Shown here piece by piece: positions 1 through 6,832 of a DNA stretch of 13,789 nucleotides (position 1 is its first letter; each line of letters opens with the position of its first letter). Under the pieces are notes generated by a model. The model did no database searches and was not told the DNA's origin. It worked only from the letters and a program-made list of their open reading frames with translations. The position numbers were made by a program, and so were the translations under genes. The stretch spans positions 1-13,789 of the forward strand of contig JAJPXI010000208.1 in NCBI GenBank assembly GCA_021205585.1, read 5' to 3'. Source of the stretch: Oscillospiraceae bacterium (GTDB lineage Bacteria; Bacillota; Clostridia; Oscillospirales; Oscillospiraceae).

Positions 1-483
1 CGGCCTGCCCCCGCCGCCCCGCCGCCGGGGGAGGAATACGTGCTGGTGGACGGCTACAACGTGATTTTTTCCTGGAAAGAATTAAAAGAGCTAGCCCAGG
101 TCAGTCTGGCCGACGCCCGGTCCCGGCTGGTGGAGCGGCTGCGCAGCTACCAGGGCTTCCGCCAGTGCCCGGTCATCGTGGTGTTCGACGCCTACAGGGT
201 CAAGGGTAATCCGGGCAGCGTGGAGCGGCTGGGGGGCCTGACGGTGGTTTACACCAAGGAGGCCGAAACCGCTGACGCCTACATTGAAAAGACCGCCCAC
301 GCCATGGGACGGGCCCGCCGGGTCCGGGTGGTCACCTCCGACGGCCTGGAGCAGGTCATCATCCTGGGCGGCGGCGCGCTGCGGGTGCCCGCCCCCGCCT
401 TTGAAGCCGAGGTGCGCCAGGTGGAGGATTCCCTCCGCCGGTTTCTGGCCGATTCCCCGTCACGCAAAGGGATATCAAATTGA
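1..483 (+). CDS. YacP/Rae1-like NYN-domain protein, 5' end possibly beyond window
   Basis: The protein contains a YacP-type NYN (PIN-like) nuclease domain. Visible family marks are VDGYNVIFSW at the start, an internal VVFDAYR strand with its acidic residue, ETADAYIEK, VVTSDGLEQ, and the GGGALRVPAPAFEAEV tail. Bacillus YacP (Rae1) is known as a ribosome-associated endonuclease that cuts mRNA in the A site. The frame is open to the left edge and begins with a Pro/Ala-rich stretch (RPAPAAPPPGEEY), which looks like an interdomain linker. The domain may therefore be the C-terminal part of a larger protein. The alternative is a stand-alone gene starting at GTG 40, which has GGAGG at 30-34 five bases upstream; that form would be 147 residues, slightly shorter than Bacillus YacP. 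I favour a fusion, without certainty. The stop at 481-483 lies inside the next operon's promoter. Confidence 0.85.
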   Translation, partial: RPAPAAPPPGEEYVLVDGYNVIFSWKELKELAQVSLADARSRLVERLRSYQGFRQCPVIVVFDAYRVKGNPGSVERLGGLTVVYTKEAETADAYIEKTAHAMGRARRVRVVTSDGLEQVIILGGGALRVPAPAFEAEVRQVEDSLRRFLADSPSRKGISN

Positions 484-508
484 CGGGGGCATGGAATCGT
501 GCTACAAT
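480..508 (+). promoter_or_regulatory. Sigma-A promoter of the 554-5068 operon
   Basis: TTGACG (480-485) and TACAAT (503-508) are separated by exactly 17 bases, and a TGC directly before the -10 gives an extended -10. Each box differs from consensus at one position. Transcription would begin near 515, about 40 bases before the start codon at 554. The -35 box overlaps the stop codon of the NYN gene. Confidence 0.75.
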
Positions 509-553
509 ACCTTACACCGATATGATAAATGAGACTCACAAAGGAGGAGCCGG

Positions 554-1624
554 ATGAAGGCGCTGGTAATCGACAGGCGGGCTGTGAAGAAAAACATCGC
601 GGTCATCCGCAGGCGGGCGGGCCAGGCGGCCATTTACGCTGTGCTGACCGGAGATGCCCACGGGGCCGGGCTGGTGGAGATGGCCGGGTTGCTGCGGGAG
701 GAGGGCATTGTGCGCTTCGCCGTCTCGGAGGCGGCGGACGCCGCCGCCCTGCGCAAGGCCGGGCTGATTGAGGAGGAAATTTTAATGCTCCGGGCCACCA
801 CCGACCGGCAGGAGCTGGAGCGGCTGCTGGATTTGAACGTGGTATGCACCGTCGGCTCGGCGGACACGGGCATGGCCCTGAACGGCCTGGCGGAAGCCCG
901 CTCCACCGTGGCCGAGGCCCACATCCAGGTGGACACGGGCATGGGCTTCGGCGGCTTTCTGGCCGGGGAGGTGGACAAAATCCTGTCCATCTACCGCAAC
1001 CTGCCCAACGTGGCCGTGACCGGGATGTACACCCAGCTGCACACCACCGGGGCCAAGCCAAAAGCGGTGGCCGAGCAGACGGAGCTGTTCCGTCAGACGG
1101 TGCAGGCGGTGCAGAAGGCGGGGTTTGAAACCGGGGTGGTTCACGCCGCCGGTTCCTACGCCCTGATGAAATACGACTTTACCCGCCTGGACGCCGTGCG
1201 GGTGGGCACCGCCCTGCTGGGCCGCTGCCGCCGGAGCAAAAACGACGGGCTGGAGCGGGTCGGCTGGGGGGAGGCCGCCGTGGACGACATTCACTGGCTG
1301 CCCAAGGGCCACACCGTGGGCAACGAGCGGGCGGTGCGCCTGCGCCGCCCCACCCGGGTGGCCGTGCTGCCCGTGGGGTATCAAAACGGCTTCGGCGTGG
1401 AGCACATCCGGGAGGGCGGCCTGGCCGCTTTCTGGGCCAGCTGGCGGGCCATGAAGCGCCAGACGGTGCGCATCGGCGGCCAGAAGGTCAAGGTCATCGG
1501 CCGGGCCGGGGCCGTGGAAACCGTGCTGGACGTGACCGACGTGCGCTGCTCCGACGGGGACGTGGCCCAGTTCGAGCTCAACCCCCTGCTCGCCAAGGGC
1601 ATCCGCCGGGAGTGGCGGGAATGA
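554..1624 (+). CDS. Alanine racemase-fold protein lacking catalytic residues (probable pseudoenzyme)
   Basis: This 356-residue protein aligns by eye along the whole bacterial alanine racemase (Alr) fold. It has an N-terminal TIM-barrel part with DTGMGFGGF (127-135), HAAGSYALM (197-205) and [10 protein letters not shown] (214-223), and a C-terminal part with [16 protein letters not shown] (265-280). The signature residues are changed. The PLP-lysine motif AVVKADAYGHG reads [11 protein letters not shown], so Thr32 replaces the lysine and His36 the phosphate-binding Tyr. The second catalytic base, Tyr of the SYG motif, is Asn257. The Arg of DTGMGR is Phe132. The CMDQ motif reads GAVE (319-322). 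Racemase activity by the known mechanism is therefore unlikely; the actual role is unknown. AAGGAGG at 541-547 lies six bases before the ATG and supports this start. The stop overlaps dtd by ATGA, and this is the first gene of the operon. Confidence 0.85.
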   Translation: MKALVIDRRAVKKNIAVIRRRAGQAAIYAVLTGDAHGAGLVEMAGLLREEGIVRFAVSEAADAAALRKAGLIEEEILMLRATTDRQELERLLDLNVVCTVGSADTGMALNGLAEARSTVAEAHIQVDTGMGFGGFLAGEVDKILSIYRNLPNVAVTGMYTQLHTTGAKPKAVAEQTELFRQTVQAVQKAGFETGVVHAAGSYALMKYDFTRLDAVRVGTALLGRCRRSKNDGLERVGWGEAAVDDIHWLPKGHTVGNERAVRLRRPTRVAVLPVGYQNGFGVEHIREGGLAAFWASWRAMKRQTVRIGGQKVKVIGRAGAVETVLDVTDVRCSDGDVAQFELNPLLAKGIRREWRE

Positions 1625-2058
1625 GGGCCGTCGTCACGCGGGTGGCCGGCGCGTCGGTGGAAATCGGCGGGCGGGTCTGCGGGAAAATCGGCCGGGGCCT
1701 GCTGGTGCTGCTGGGCGTGGGCCCGGAGGACGGGGAGGCCCAGGTGGAAAAGCTGGCGGAAAAAATCTGCCATCTGCGGGTATTTTCCGATGAAAACGGA
1801 AAAATGAATCTGGACCTTGCCGCCGCCGGGGGCGGTCTGCTGGTGGTCAGCCAGTTTACCCTGTACGCCGACACCTCCAGCCGCCGCCCCGGTTTTACCA
1901 AAGCGGCCAGGCCGGAGCAGGCCGAGCCCCTGTACGAATACTTCCTGGATTGCTGCCGCCGCCGGGGTTTCCCGCCGGCGCACGGGGAATTTGGGGCGGA
2001 TATGCAGGTGTTCTCCCAGAACGACGGCCCCGTGACCATTTTATATGACATTGATTGA
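1621..2058 (+). CDS. dtd: D-aminoacyl-tRNA deacylase
   Basis: This 145-residue cytoplasmic enzyme hydrolyses D-amino acids (and glycine mischarged on tRNA-Ala) from tRNA, which keeps them out of translation. The family's two active-site motifs are both present: SQFTL (77-81) and the Gly-cisPro motif GPVT (136-139). The N-terminus [13 protein letters not shown] and the segment [13 protein letters not shown] are typical, and the length is usual for DTD. I chose ATG 1621 over GTG 1612 because it gives the conserved N-terminus MRAVV and overlaps the upstream stop as ATGA, which indicates translational coupling. Its place directly after a racemase-fold gene hints at a D-amino-acid theme, but dtd occurs in many operon contexts, so that is weak. 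Confidence 0.96.
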   Translation: MRAVVTRVAGASVEIGGRVCGKIGRGLLVLLGVGPEDGEAQVEKLAEKICHLRVFSDENGKMNLDLAAAGGGLLVVSQFTLYADTSSRRPGFTKAARPEQAEPLYEYFLDCCRRRGFPPAHGEFGADMQVFSQNDGPVTILYDID

Positions 2059-2076
2059 CCCCTCGGAGGTGACGCT

Positions 2077-2688
2077 ATGACCATTCAAGCCTTACAGGTG
2101 CCGCCCATCGGCACCAACTGCTACCTGCTGAAAGACGACGAGACCGGCCTGGGCGCCGTCGTCGACCCCGGCGGCGCGCCGGAGGCCATCCGCGCCGCTG
2201 CGGAGGCCATGGGCATGACGCCGGCGGCCATCCTGCTGACCCACGGCCACTATGACCACACCGGAGCTGTGACCGCCCTGAAAGAGGTCTGGCCGGACCT
2301 CCCCGTCTACCTCCACCCGTCGGACGCCGCCCTGACCGAGAAGATCGACTCCCTGATGCCCCCCATCGGCCAGACTGTGGCCTACGGCGAGGGGGATACG
2401 GTAAAAATCGGCGAGTTGACCGTAACGGTGCTCCACACCCCCGGCCACACCCCCGGCAGCGTCACTTTGCAGGCGGGGGACGCCCTGTTCACCGGGGACA
2501 CCCTGTTCTGCGGCTCCTGCGGGCGCACGGACCTGCCCTGGGGGAACACGGAGGACATGATGGCCTCCCTGAAGCGCCTGGCCGGACTGGAGGGGGACTG
2601 GCGGGTGTTCCCCGGCCACGAGGAGACTTCTACTCTGGAGCGGGAGCGCCGGGGCAATTACTATATGCTTCACGCCCTGGGCCAATGA
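2077..2688 (+). CDS. Glyoxalase-II-like MBL-fold metallo-hydrolase
   Basis: This 203-residue protein is a metallo-beta-lactamase-fold hydrolase of the YqgX/glyoxalase-II-like group. Metal ligands are visible in order: THGHYDH (His56, His58, Asp60, His61), the HTPGHTPGS segment (His124), FTGD (Asp141) and FPGH (His181). The segment GSCGRTDLPWG (146-156) is also typical of the group. It probably binds two metal ions and hydrolyses a thioester or similar bond, but the substrate cannot be read from sequence. Some relatives act on S-lactoyl-bacillithiol or other thiol adducts. GGAGGTG (2065-2071) precedes ATG 2077. The TGA stop overlaps the hemZ start as ATGA, so the two genes are probably coupled. 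Confidence 0.93.
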   Translation: MTIQALQVPPIGTNCYLLKDDETGLGAVVDPGGAPEAIRAAAEAMGMTPAAILLTHGHYDHTGAVTALKEVWPDLPVYLHPSDAALTEKIDSLMPPIGQTVAYGEGDTVKIGELTVTVLHTPGHTPGSVTLQAGDALFTGDTLFCGSCGRTDLPWGNTEDMMASLKRLAGLEGDWRVFPGHEETSTLERERRGNYYMLHALGQ

Positions 2689-4151
2689 AGCTGATTTTCC
2701 AGGGGCACGACTACAAATACGCCGCCGAGCAGATGCTGCTGACCCTGTTCCCCGGCGAGCGGCCCGTCTACGACGGCCAGGAGGAGAACACCCTGCGCCT
2801 GTCCCTCCACCGGGGGGAGACCTGGATTACCGCCTGCGCCTTGCTCCACTGGCAGGGGAAAACCGCCCGCCACAGCTGCCGGGCCAAAACCGCCCAGCTG
2901 ACCGGGGAGAAACAGGCGGATGACCGCCTGTGCCAGCGCATTTTGAAGCTGGCCTTTTACCGGGCGGGGGTGGAGGTGCTGGGCCGGGAGCCGCCCTGGG
3001 GGGCCATGACCGGGGTGCGCCCGGTGAAGATTCCCGCCAGGGCCATGGGGAACGGAGCCACGCCCGCCCAGGCCGAGGCCGCCCTGCGGCGGGTCTACCG
3101 GGTGTCCCCCCTGCGGGCCAGGCTGGCGGTGGAATGCGCCCAGGTCAGCCTGGATGTGCGCCGCTCCCTCCAGCCGGAGGATATCTCCCTGTATGTGGGC
3201 ATCCCCTTCTGCCCAACCCGGTGCGCCTACTGTTCCTTCATCTCCGCCGACGCGGGCCGCTCCCTCCGGCTGATTCAGCCCTATGTGGACGCGCTGAAGC
3301 GGGAGATCGCCGCCGCCGGGGCCGCCGTCCAAAAAGCGGGGCGGCAGGTTCGTTCCGTCTATTTCGGCGGAGGGACACCCACCACTCTGACCGCCCCCCA
3401 GCTGGAGGAGTTGCTGACTGCCCTGGAGAGGCACCTGGACCTGTCCGGCTGCATAGAGTACACGGTGGAGGCCGGGCGGCCGGACACGCTGAGCGAAGAA
3501 AAGCTGGCCGTGCTGGCCGGGCACGGGGTGGGCCGCCTGTCGGTCAACCCCCAGACCATGGAGGACTCCGTGCTCCGGGCCATCGGACGGCGGCACACCG
3601 CCGGGGATACCGATCGGGCCTACGAACTGGCCCGCCGGGCCGGGAATTTTTCCATCAACATGGACATCATCGCCGGGCTGCCCCGGGACAGCCCGGCGGG
3701 GTTCCGCCGGACGGTGGAGCGGGTGCTGGCCCTGGGGCCGGAGAACGTGACGGTGCACACCCTGGCCATGAAACGGGGGGCGGAGCTGGCCCAGCGGGAA
3801 GCGGACGCTTTGCCCAATGGGGAGCAGGTGGCCGAAATGCTGTCCTGCGCCTGGTACCGCCTGGCCCAGGCGGGATATGGACCATACTACCTGTACCGGC
3901 AGAAATTCATGTCCGGCTCCTTTGAAAACGTGGGCTGGCGCCGTCCGGGACAGGAGAGCTACTACAACGTGTGCATGATGGAAGAGCTGCAGCCCGTGCT
4001 GGCCCTGGGGGCCGGGGGCGTGACCAAGCTGGTGGATTTGAAGCGGGGCAGCATCGTGCGCCGGGCCAACCCCAAGTACCCCCAGGACTACCTGGCCCGC
4101 ATTGAGGAGATATGCCGTGGAAAGGAGGAGCTGCCATGGCCTATCAGTTAA
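2685..4151 (+). CDS. hemZ: HemZ, oxygen-independent coproporphyrinogen III oxidase-like radical SAM protein
   Basis: This 488-residue radical SAM protein has the length and architecture of Bacillus/Clostridia HemZ. An N-terminal region of about 165 residues precedes the radical SAM barrel. The 4Fe-4S motif CxxxCxxC is PFCPTRCAYC with Cys176, Cys180 and Cys183, followed by the SAM-binding YFGGGTPT (226-233). The C-terminal part carries YYLYRQK and a Gly-rich LALGAGG segment, as in HemN relatives. The family is annotated as anaerobic coproporphyrinogen dehydrogenase in heme synthesis, but HemZ proteins are weakly characterised and other heme genes are not in this window, so the exact reaction is not certain. 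The ATG overlaps the upstream stop. The 3' end overlaps the next gene by 16 nt. Confidence 0.92.
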   Translation: MKLIFQGHDYKYAAEQMLLTLFPGERPVYDGQEENTLRLSLHRGETWITACALLHWQGKTARHSCRAKTAQLTGEKQADDRLCQRILKLAFYRAGVEVLGREPPWGAMTGVRPVKIPARAMGNGATPAQAEAALRRVYRVSPLRARLAVECAQVSLDVRRSLQPEDISLYVGIPFCPTRCAYCSFISADAGRSLRLIQPYVDALKREIAAAGAAVQKAGRQVRSVYFGGGTPTTLTAPQLEELLTALERHLDLSGCIEYTVEAGRPDTLSEEKLAVLAGHGVGRLSVNPQTMEDSVLRAIGRRHTAGDTDRAYELARRAGNFSINMDIIAGLPRDSPAGFRRTVERVLALGPENVTVHTLAMKRGAELAQREADALPNGEQVAEMLSCAWYRLAQAGYGPYYLYRQKFMSGSFENVGWRRPGQESYYNVCMMEELQPVLALGAGGVTKLVDLKRGSIVRRANPKYPQDYLARIEEICRGKEELPWPIS

Positions 4152-5068
4152 AGGAAATCAACGAATCCATCCGGCGGGATGTGGACGGCTTCCTGGCCCA
4201 ATGCGACCGGGAGTACACCCAAAAAATCACCCGCGCCGCCGGGCAGATTCTGGACAATATAAAAAACAGTCCGGTGGTCTTTCTCGCCGGCCCCTCCGGC
4301 TCCGGCAAGACCACCACCGCCCAGAAGGTGGCGGAGGAGCTGGAGCGCCGGGGCGTGCGCACCCACACCATCTCCCTGGACAACTATTTTAAGGACGTCC
4401 ACCCCCGCACCGCCCCCCGGACGGCCCAGGGGGACATCGACCTGGAGTCCCCCAAAATGCTGGACATGGAGCTGCTGAACCGGCACCTGCGGGAGCTGAC
4501 CCTGGGGCGGGAAATTTTAATCCCCAAGTTCGCCTTTGCCCGGAAGATGCGGGACACCGCCGTGACCCCCCTGCGCCTTGGGCCGGAGGAAATCGCCGTG
4601 TTCGAGGGCATCCACGCCCTGAACGACGACATCGCCGGGCGGCACCCGGAGGCCGTGGGGATGTATATCTCCGCCCGCAGCGACGTGCTGGAGGGGGAAA
4701 CCCTGCGCTTCAAGGGCACCTGGACCCGGCTGGTACGCCGGGCGGTGCGGGACTACCTGTTCCGGGGCACCACGGTGGAGGAGACCCTGGATTTGTGGGC
4801 CAACGTGCGCCGGGGGGAAAAGTTGTATATCTCCCCCTACAAGGGCCGGGCCCAGGTGGTTATCGACTCCGCCCTGCCCTACGAGGTGCCGGTGATGAAG
4901 CGGTACGCCGCCCCGCTGCTCCAGGCCGTTCCCGCGGAAAACGAGCGCCACCGGGAGCTGCTGGATTTGATCGAGGGCTTCCGCTGGTTTGAGGAAATCG
5001 ACCCCGCCCTTGTCCCCGAACGCTCCCTTTTAAGGGAGTTCTTAGGGGGCGGGACTTACCAATATTAA
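4136..5068 (+). CDS. Uridine kinase/phosphoribulokinase-family nucleoside kinase
   Basis: This 310-residue P-loop kinase has Walker A GPSGSGKT at 52-59, the SLDNYFKD motif (80-87) that follows strand 2 in uridine kinases, an IPKFAFARKMR substrate region, and FEGIHALND at the Walker B strand. It resembles the kinase half of the longer clostridial proteins in which a TGS/threonyl-tRNA-synthetase-like half precedes a uridine-kinase domain; here only about 50 residues precede the P-loop. It probably phosphorylates a nucleoside or related substrate, specificity unknown. ATG 4136 is preferred to ATG 4112 because AGGAGG (4123-4128) sits seven bases before it. The gene begins inside the end of hemZ. 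Its TAA stop is the first part of a repeat element, so its extreme C-terminus (GGGTYQY) could have been altered by insertion. Confidence 0.88.
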   Translation: MAYQLKEINESIRRDVDGFLAQCDREYTQKITRAAGQILDNIKNSPVVFLAGPSGSGKTTTAQKVAEELERRGVRTHTISLDNYFKDVHPRTAPRTAQGDIDLESPKMLDMELLNRHLRELTLGREILIPKFAFARKMRDTAVTPLRLGPEEIAVFEGIHALNDDIAGRHPEAVGMYISARSDVLEGETLRFKGTWTRLVRRAVRDYLFRGTTVEETLDLWANVRRGEKLYISPYKGRAQVVIDSALPYEVPVMKRYAAPLLQAVPAENERHRELLDLIEGFRWFEEIDPALVPERSLLREFLGGGTYQY

Positions 5069-5231
5069 GGAAGGACTGATTAAATCGGCAAGAGCGGATG
5101 GCGAGAAATTTTGCGACAAAAGAAGGCGCAAAAGTGCAGGCATACTTTGTGTATGTCAAACTTTTGCAACGCACTTTTGGCGGAAAAGTTCCGCCAGACG
5201 CCGCAGACGCATTTAATCAGTGCTTCCTTAA
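5065..5231 (+). repeat. Inverted-repeat-bounded element, copy 1 (MITE-like or structured RNA element)
   Basis: Positions 5065-5085 and 5211-5231 are inverted repeats of 21 nt with one mismatch (outer sequence TTAAGGAAGG and its complement). The interior has no coding potential. It contains a nested hairpin, GCAAAAGT (5128-5135) with ACTTTTGC (5160-5167) enclosing GGCATAC (5139-5145) with GTATGTC (5151-5157). A second hairpin is TGGCGGAA (5178-5185) with TTCCGCCA (5189-5196). The first 49 nt (5066-5114) recur exactly, inverted, at 6171-6219. The element fills the gap between the kinase gene, whose stop codon it contains, and mrp. No transposase is present, so a MITE-like identity is inference. 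Confidence 0.8.
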
Positions 5232-5258
5232 ATTTTCAAAAAAGGAAGGAAAGAAGTT

Positions 5259-6077
5259 ATGAGCGATTGTACCCATGACTGCGACAGCTGCGGCGCCGCC
5301 TGCGGCGAGCGCGAAGGAGAAAAGCCCGATTTCCGGGCCCCCATGAACCAGTTTTCCCACATCGAGCGGGTCATCGGCGTGGTCAGCGGCAAGGGGGGCG
5401 TGGGCAAGAGCATGGTGACGGCCTCCCTGGCCTGCGCCATGCGCGCCAGGGGAATGAAGGTGGGCATCCTGGACGCGGATATCACCGGCCCCTCCATCCC
5501 CAACGCCTTTGCCCTGCACGAAACTGCCGAGGTCAACGACGCGGGCATCCTGCCCCGCATCTCCAAAACCGGCATCGAGGTTATGAGCCTGAACCTGCTG
5601 ACCAAAAACGAGACCGACCCCGTCATCTGGCGCGGGCCGGTGCTGGCCGGGGTGGTCAAGCAGTTCTGGACCGACGTGCTGTGGGGGGAGCTGGATTTCC
5701 TGTTTGTGGATATGCCCCCCGGCACCGGGGACGTGCCCCTGACGGTGTTCCAGTCCCTGCCGGTGGACGGCGTCGTGGTGGTGACATCCCCCCAGGATCT
5801 GGTGTCCATGATTGTCCACAAGGCGGTCAATATGGCCGCTATGATGGAGATCCCCGTGGTGGGCCTGGTGGAGAATTACAGCTATTTCAAATGCCCCGAC
5901 TGCGGCAAGGAGCACGCCATTTTCGGCCCAAGCAAGCTGGAGGAAACAGCCAAAGACATGGGCATCCCCGTGCTGGCCCGCATCCCCATCGACCCCGCCC
6001 TGGCCGCTGCCTGCGACAGGGGGGAGATCGAGGACTACCCCGTCAACTACCTGACAGGCGTGGCGGATTTACTGTAA
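5259..6077 (+). CDS. mrp: Mrp/NBP35-family iron-sulfur carrier P-loop ATPase
   Basis: This 272-residue protein has the deviant Walker A motif GKGGVGKS (44-51), DADITGPSIP (72-81), VDMPPGTGDV (150-159) and TSPQDLV of the Mrp/ApbC/NBP35 family. These ATPases hold a labile 4Fe-4S cluster between two subunits and pass it to apo-proteins in the cytoplasm. The cluster-binding CxxC is Cys212-Cys215 in KCPDCG. The N-terminus carries a further cysteine set, Cys4, Cys8, Cys11 and Cys15, reminiscent of the NBP35 N-terminal cluster but with different spacing. AAGGAAGGA (5242-5250) lies eight bases before the ATG. The gene stands alone, bounded upstream by repeat copy 1 and downstream by a strong terminator, and its own promoter was not located with confidence; it may rely on read-through or on element sequence. 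Confidence 0.95.
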   Translation: MSDCTHDCDSCGAACGEREGEKPDFRAPMNQFSHIERVIGVVSGKGGVGKSMVTASLACAMRARGMKVGILDADITGPSIPNAFALHETAEVNDAGILPRISKTGIEVMSLNLLTKNETDPVIWRGPVLAGVVKQFWTDVLWGELDFLFVDMPPGTGDVPLTVFQSLPVDGVVVVTSPQDLVSMIVHKAVNMAAMMEIPVVGLVENYSYFKCPDCGKEHAIFGPSKLEETAKDMGIPVLARIPIDPALAAACDRGEIEDYPVNYLTGVADLL

Positions 6078-6080
6078 CGG

Positions 6081-6135
6081 CAAAAATGCCGCAGGGCGCT
6101 CTCCCGGCCAACCGGGTGGGGCGCCCTGCGGTTTT
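6081..6135. terminator. Bidirectional intrinsic terminator between mrp and dpaB
   Basis: CCGCAGGGCGC (6089-6099) pairs perfectly with GCGCCCTGCGG (6121-6131), with a smaller CCCGG/CCGGG stem inside the loop. On the plus strand it is followed by TTTTG (end of mrp). On the minus strand the stem is followed by CATTTTTG (complement of 6081-6088), so it can also stop transcription arriving from dpaAB. Confidence 0.88.
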
Positions 6136-6140
6136 GTGGG

Positions 6141-6219
6141 AACCTCTGATAACTATGACAAGAGCAGATGGCAAAATTTCTCGCCATCCGCTCTTGCCGA
6201 TTTAATCAGTCCTTCCTTA
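6141..6219 (-). repeat. Inverted-repeat element, copy 2 (short form)
   Basis: Positions 6171-6219 are the exact reverse complement of 5066-5114 (49 nt). The left part, CTGAT at 6146-6150 plus CAAGAGCAGATGGC (6159-6172), is a diverged inverted copy of the same end, so the element is two facing ends with almost no interior. AAGAGCAGATGGC and GCCATCCGCTCTT form a 13-bp arm hairpin with one mismatched (G-U type) position. It lies between the bidirectional terminator and the dpaB stop, which is 15 nt away. Confidence 0.82.
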
Positions 6220-6234
6220 TCTTTTTCGACAGCC

Positions 6235-6831
6235 TCACGATCCCTGTCTGGGGGCTGTGCCCAGCAGCACAGGCTGGAGCTGGCGGCCTTCCAGGGCGGC
6301 CCGGAGGGTTTGGGGAACTTGGGTAAAGTCTGCCATCAGGGAAAAAGGCTTTTCCTCCGGATCGTCCTGGCGGAAGGGAACGAAGTAGACGTTGCGCCGG
6401 GCCAGCAGCGCCCCTAAATTTTTGGCGTTGGCGGCCAGGCCGTCGTTGGTAGCCAGGGCGAGAACCACCGGTCGGCCGTTGCGCAGATGGGCCTTGGCCG
6501 CCATGGTCACGCAGGAGTCGGTCACGCCGCAGGCCAGCTTTGCCAGGGTGTTCCCCGTGCAGGGGACGATGGCCAGGGCGGAGAGCAGCTTTTTCGGCCC
6601 CAGGGGTTCTGCCTCCCGGATGGTGGAGACGGCCCGCCGGTCGCAGATGCGCTCCACCTCCCGGAGCAGCTCATGGGCCGCGCCGAAGCGGGTGTCGGTG
6701 GCGGCAGCGGTTTCGGAGACGATGGGGATTACCTCCCCAAACTCGGCCTTGACCCGCTCCAGGGCGGCCAGGGCCTTATGATGCGTACAGAAGGATCCGC
6801 AGATGGCGAATCCAACAGGTAAGGGTTCCAT
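6235..6831 (-). CDS. dpaB: Dipicolinate synthase subunit B
   Basis: This 198-residue flavoprotein-fold subunit (SpoVFB) works with DpaA to oxidise the dihydrodipicolinate-pathway intermediate to dipicolinic acid in the mother cell. Dipicolinate is then loaded as the calcium chelate into the spore core. The protein shows the family's N-terminal GFAICGSFCTHHKAL (7-21), VPCTGNTLAKLACGVTD (89-105), AAKAHLRNGRPVV (111-123), KNLGALLARRNVYFVPF (137-153) and the DDP that follows. Length matches Bacillus SpoVFB (about 200). I set the start at ATG 6831, because the reading frame upstream of it lies inside dpaA and the conserved N-terminus begins here. The dpaA stop and this ATG read TAGCATG, one base apart, so the two subunits are translated from one message. 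Confidence 0.95.
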   Translation of the reverse strand: MEPLPVGFAICGSFCTHHKALAALERVKAEFGEVIPIVSETAAATDTRFGAAHELLREVERICDRRAVSTIREAEPLGPKKLLSALAIVPCTGNTLAKLACGVTDSCVTMAAKAHLRNGRPVVLALATNDGLAANAKNLGALLARRNVYFVPFRQDDPEEKPFSLMADFTQVPQTLRAALEGRQLQPVLLGTAPRQGS

Positions 6832-6832
6832 G

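Noticed and set aside
1612..1620. Earlier GTG start for dtd
   Set aside because: It adds MAG before the conserved MRAVV N-terminus; ATG 1621 is the ATGA-coupled start.
2670..3758. Long open frame on the minus strand opposite hemZ (362 codons)
   Set aside because: It is a shadow of the radical SAM gene, rich in Gly/Pro/His/Gln, with no motif.
4112..4135. Earlier ATG start for the kinase
   Set aside because: The ribosome binding site AGGAGG (4123-4128) lies downstream of it and correctly spaced for ATG 4136.
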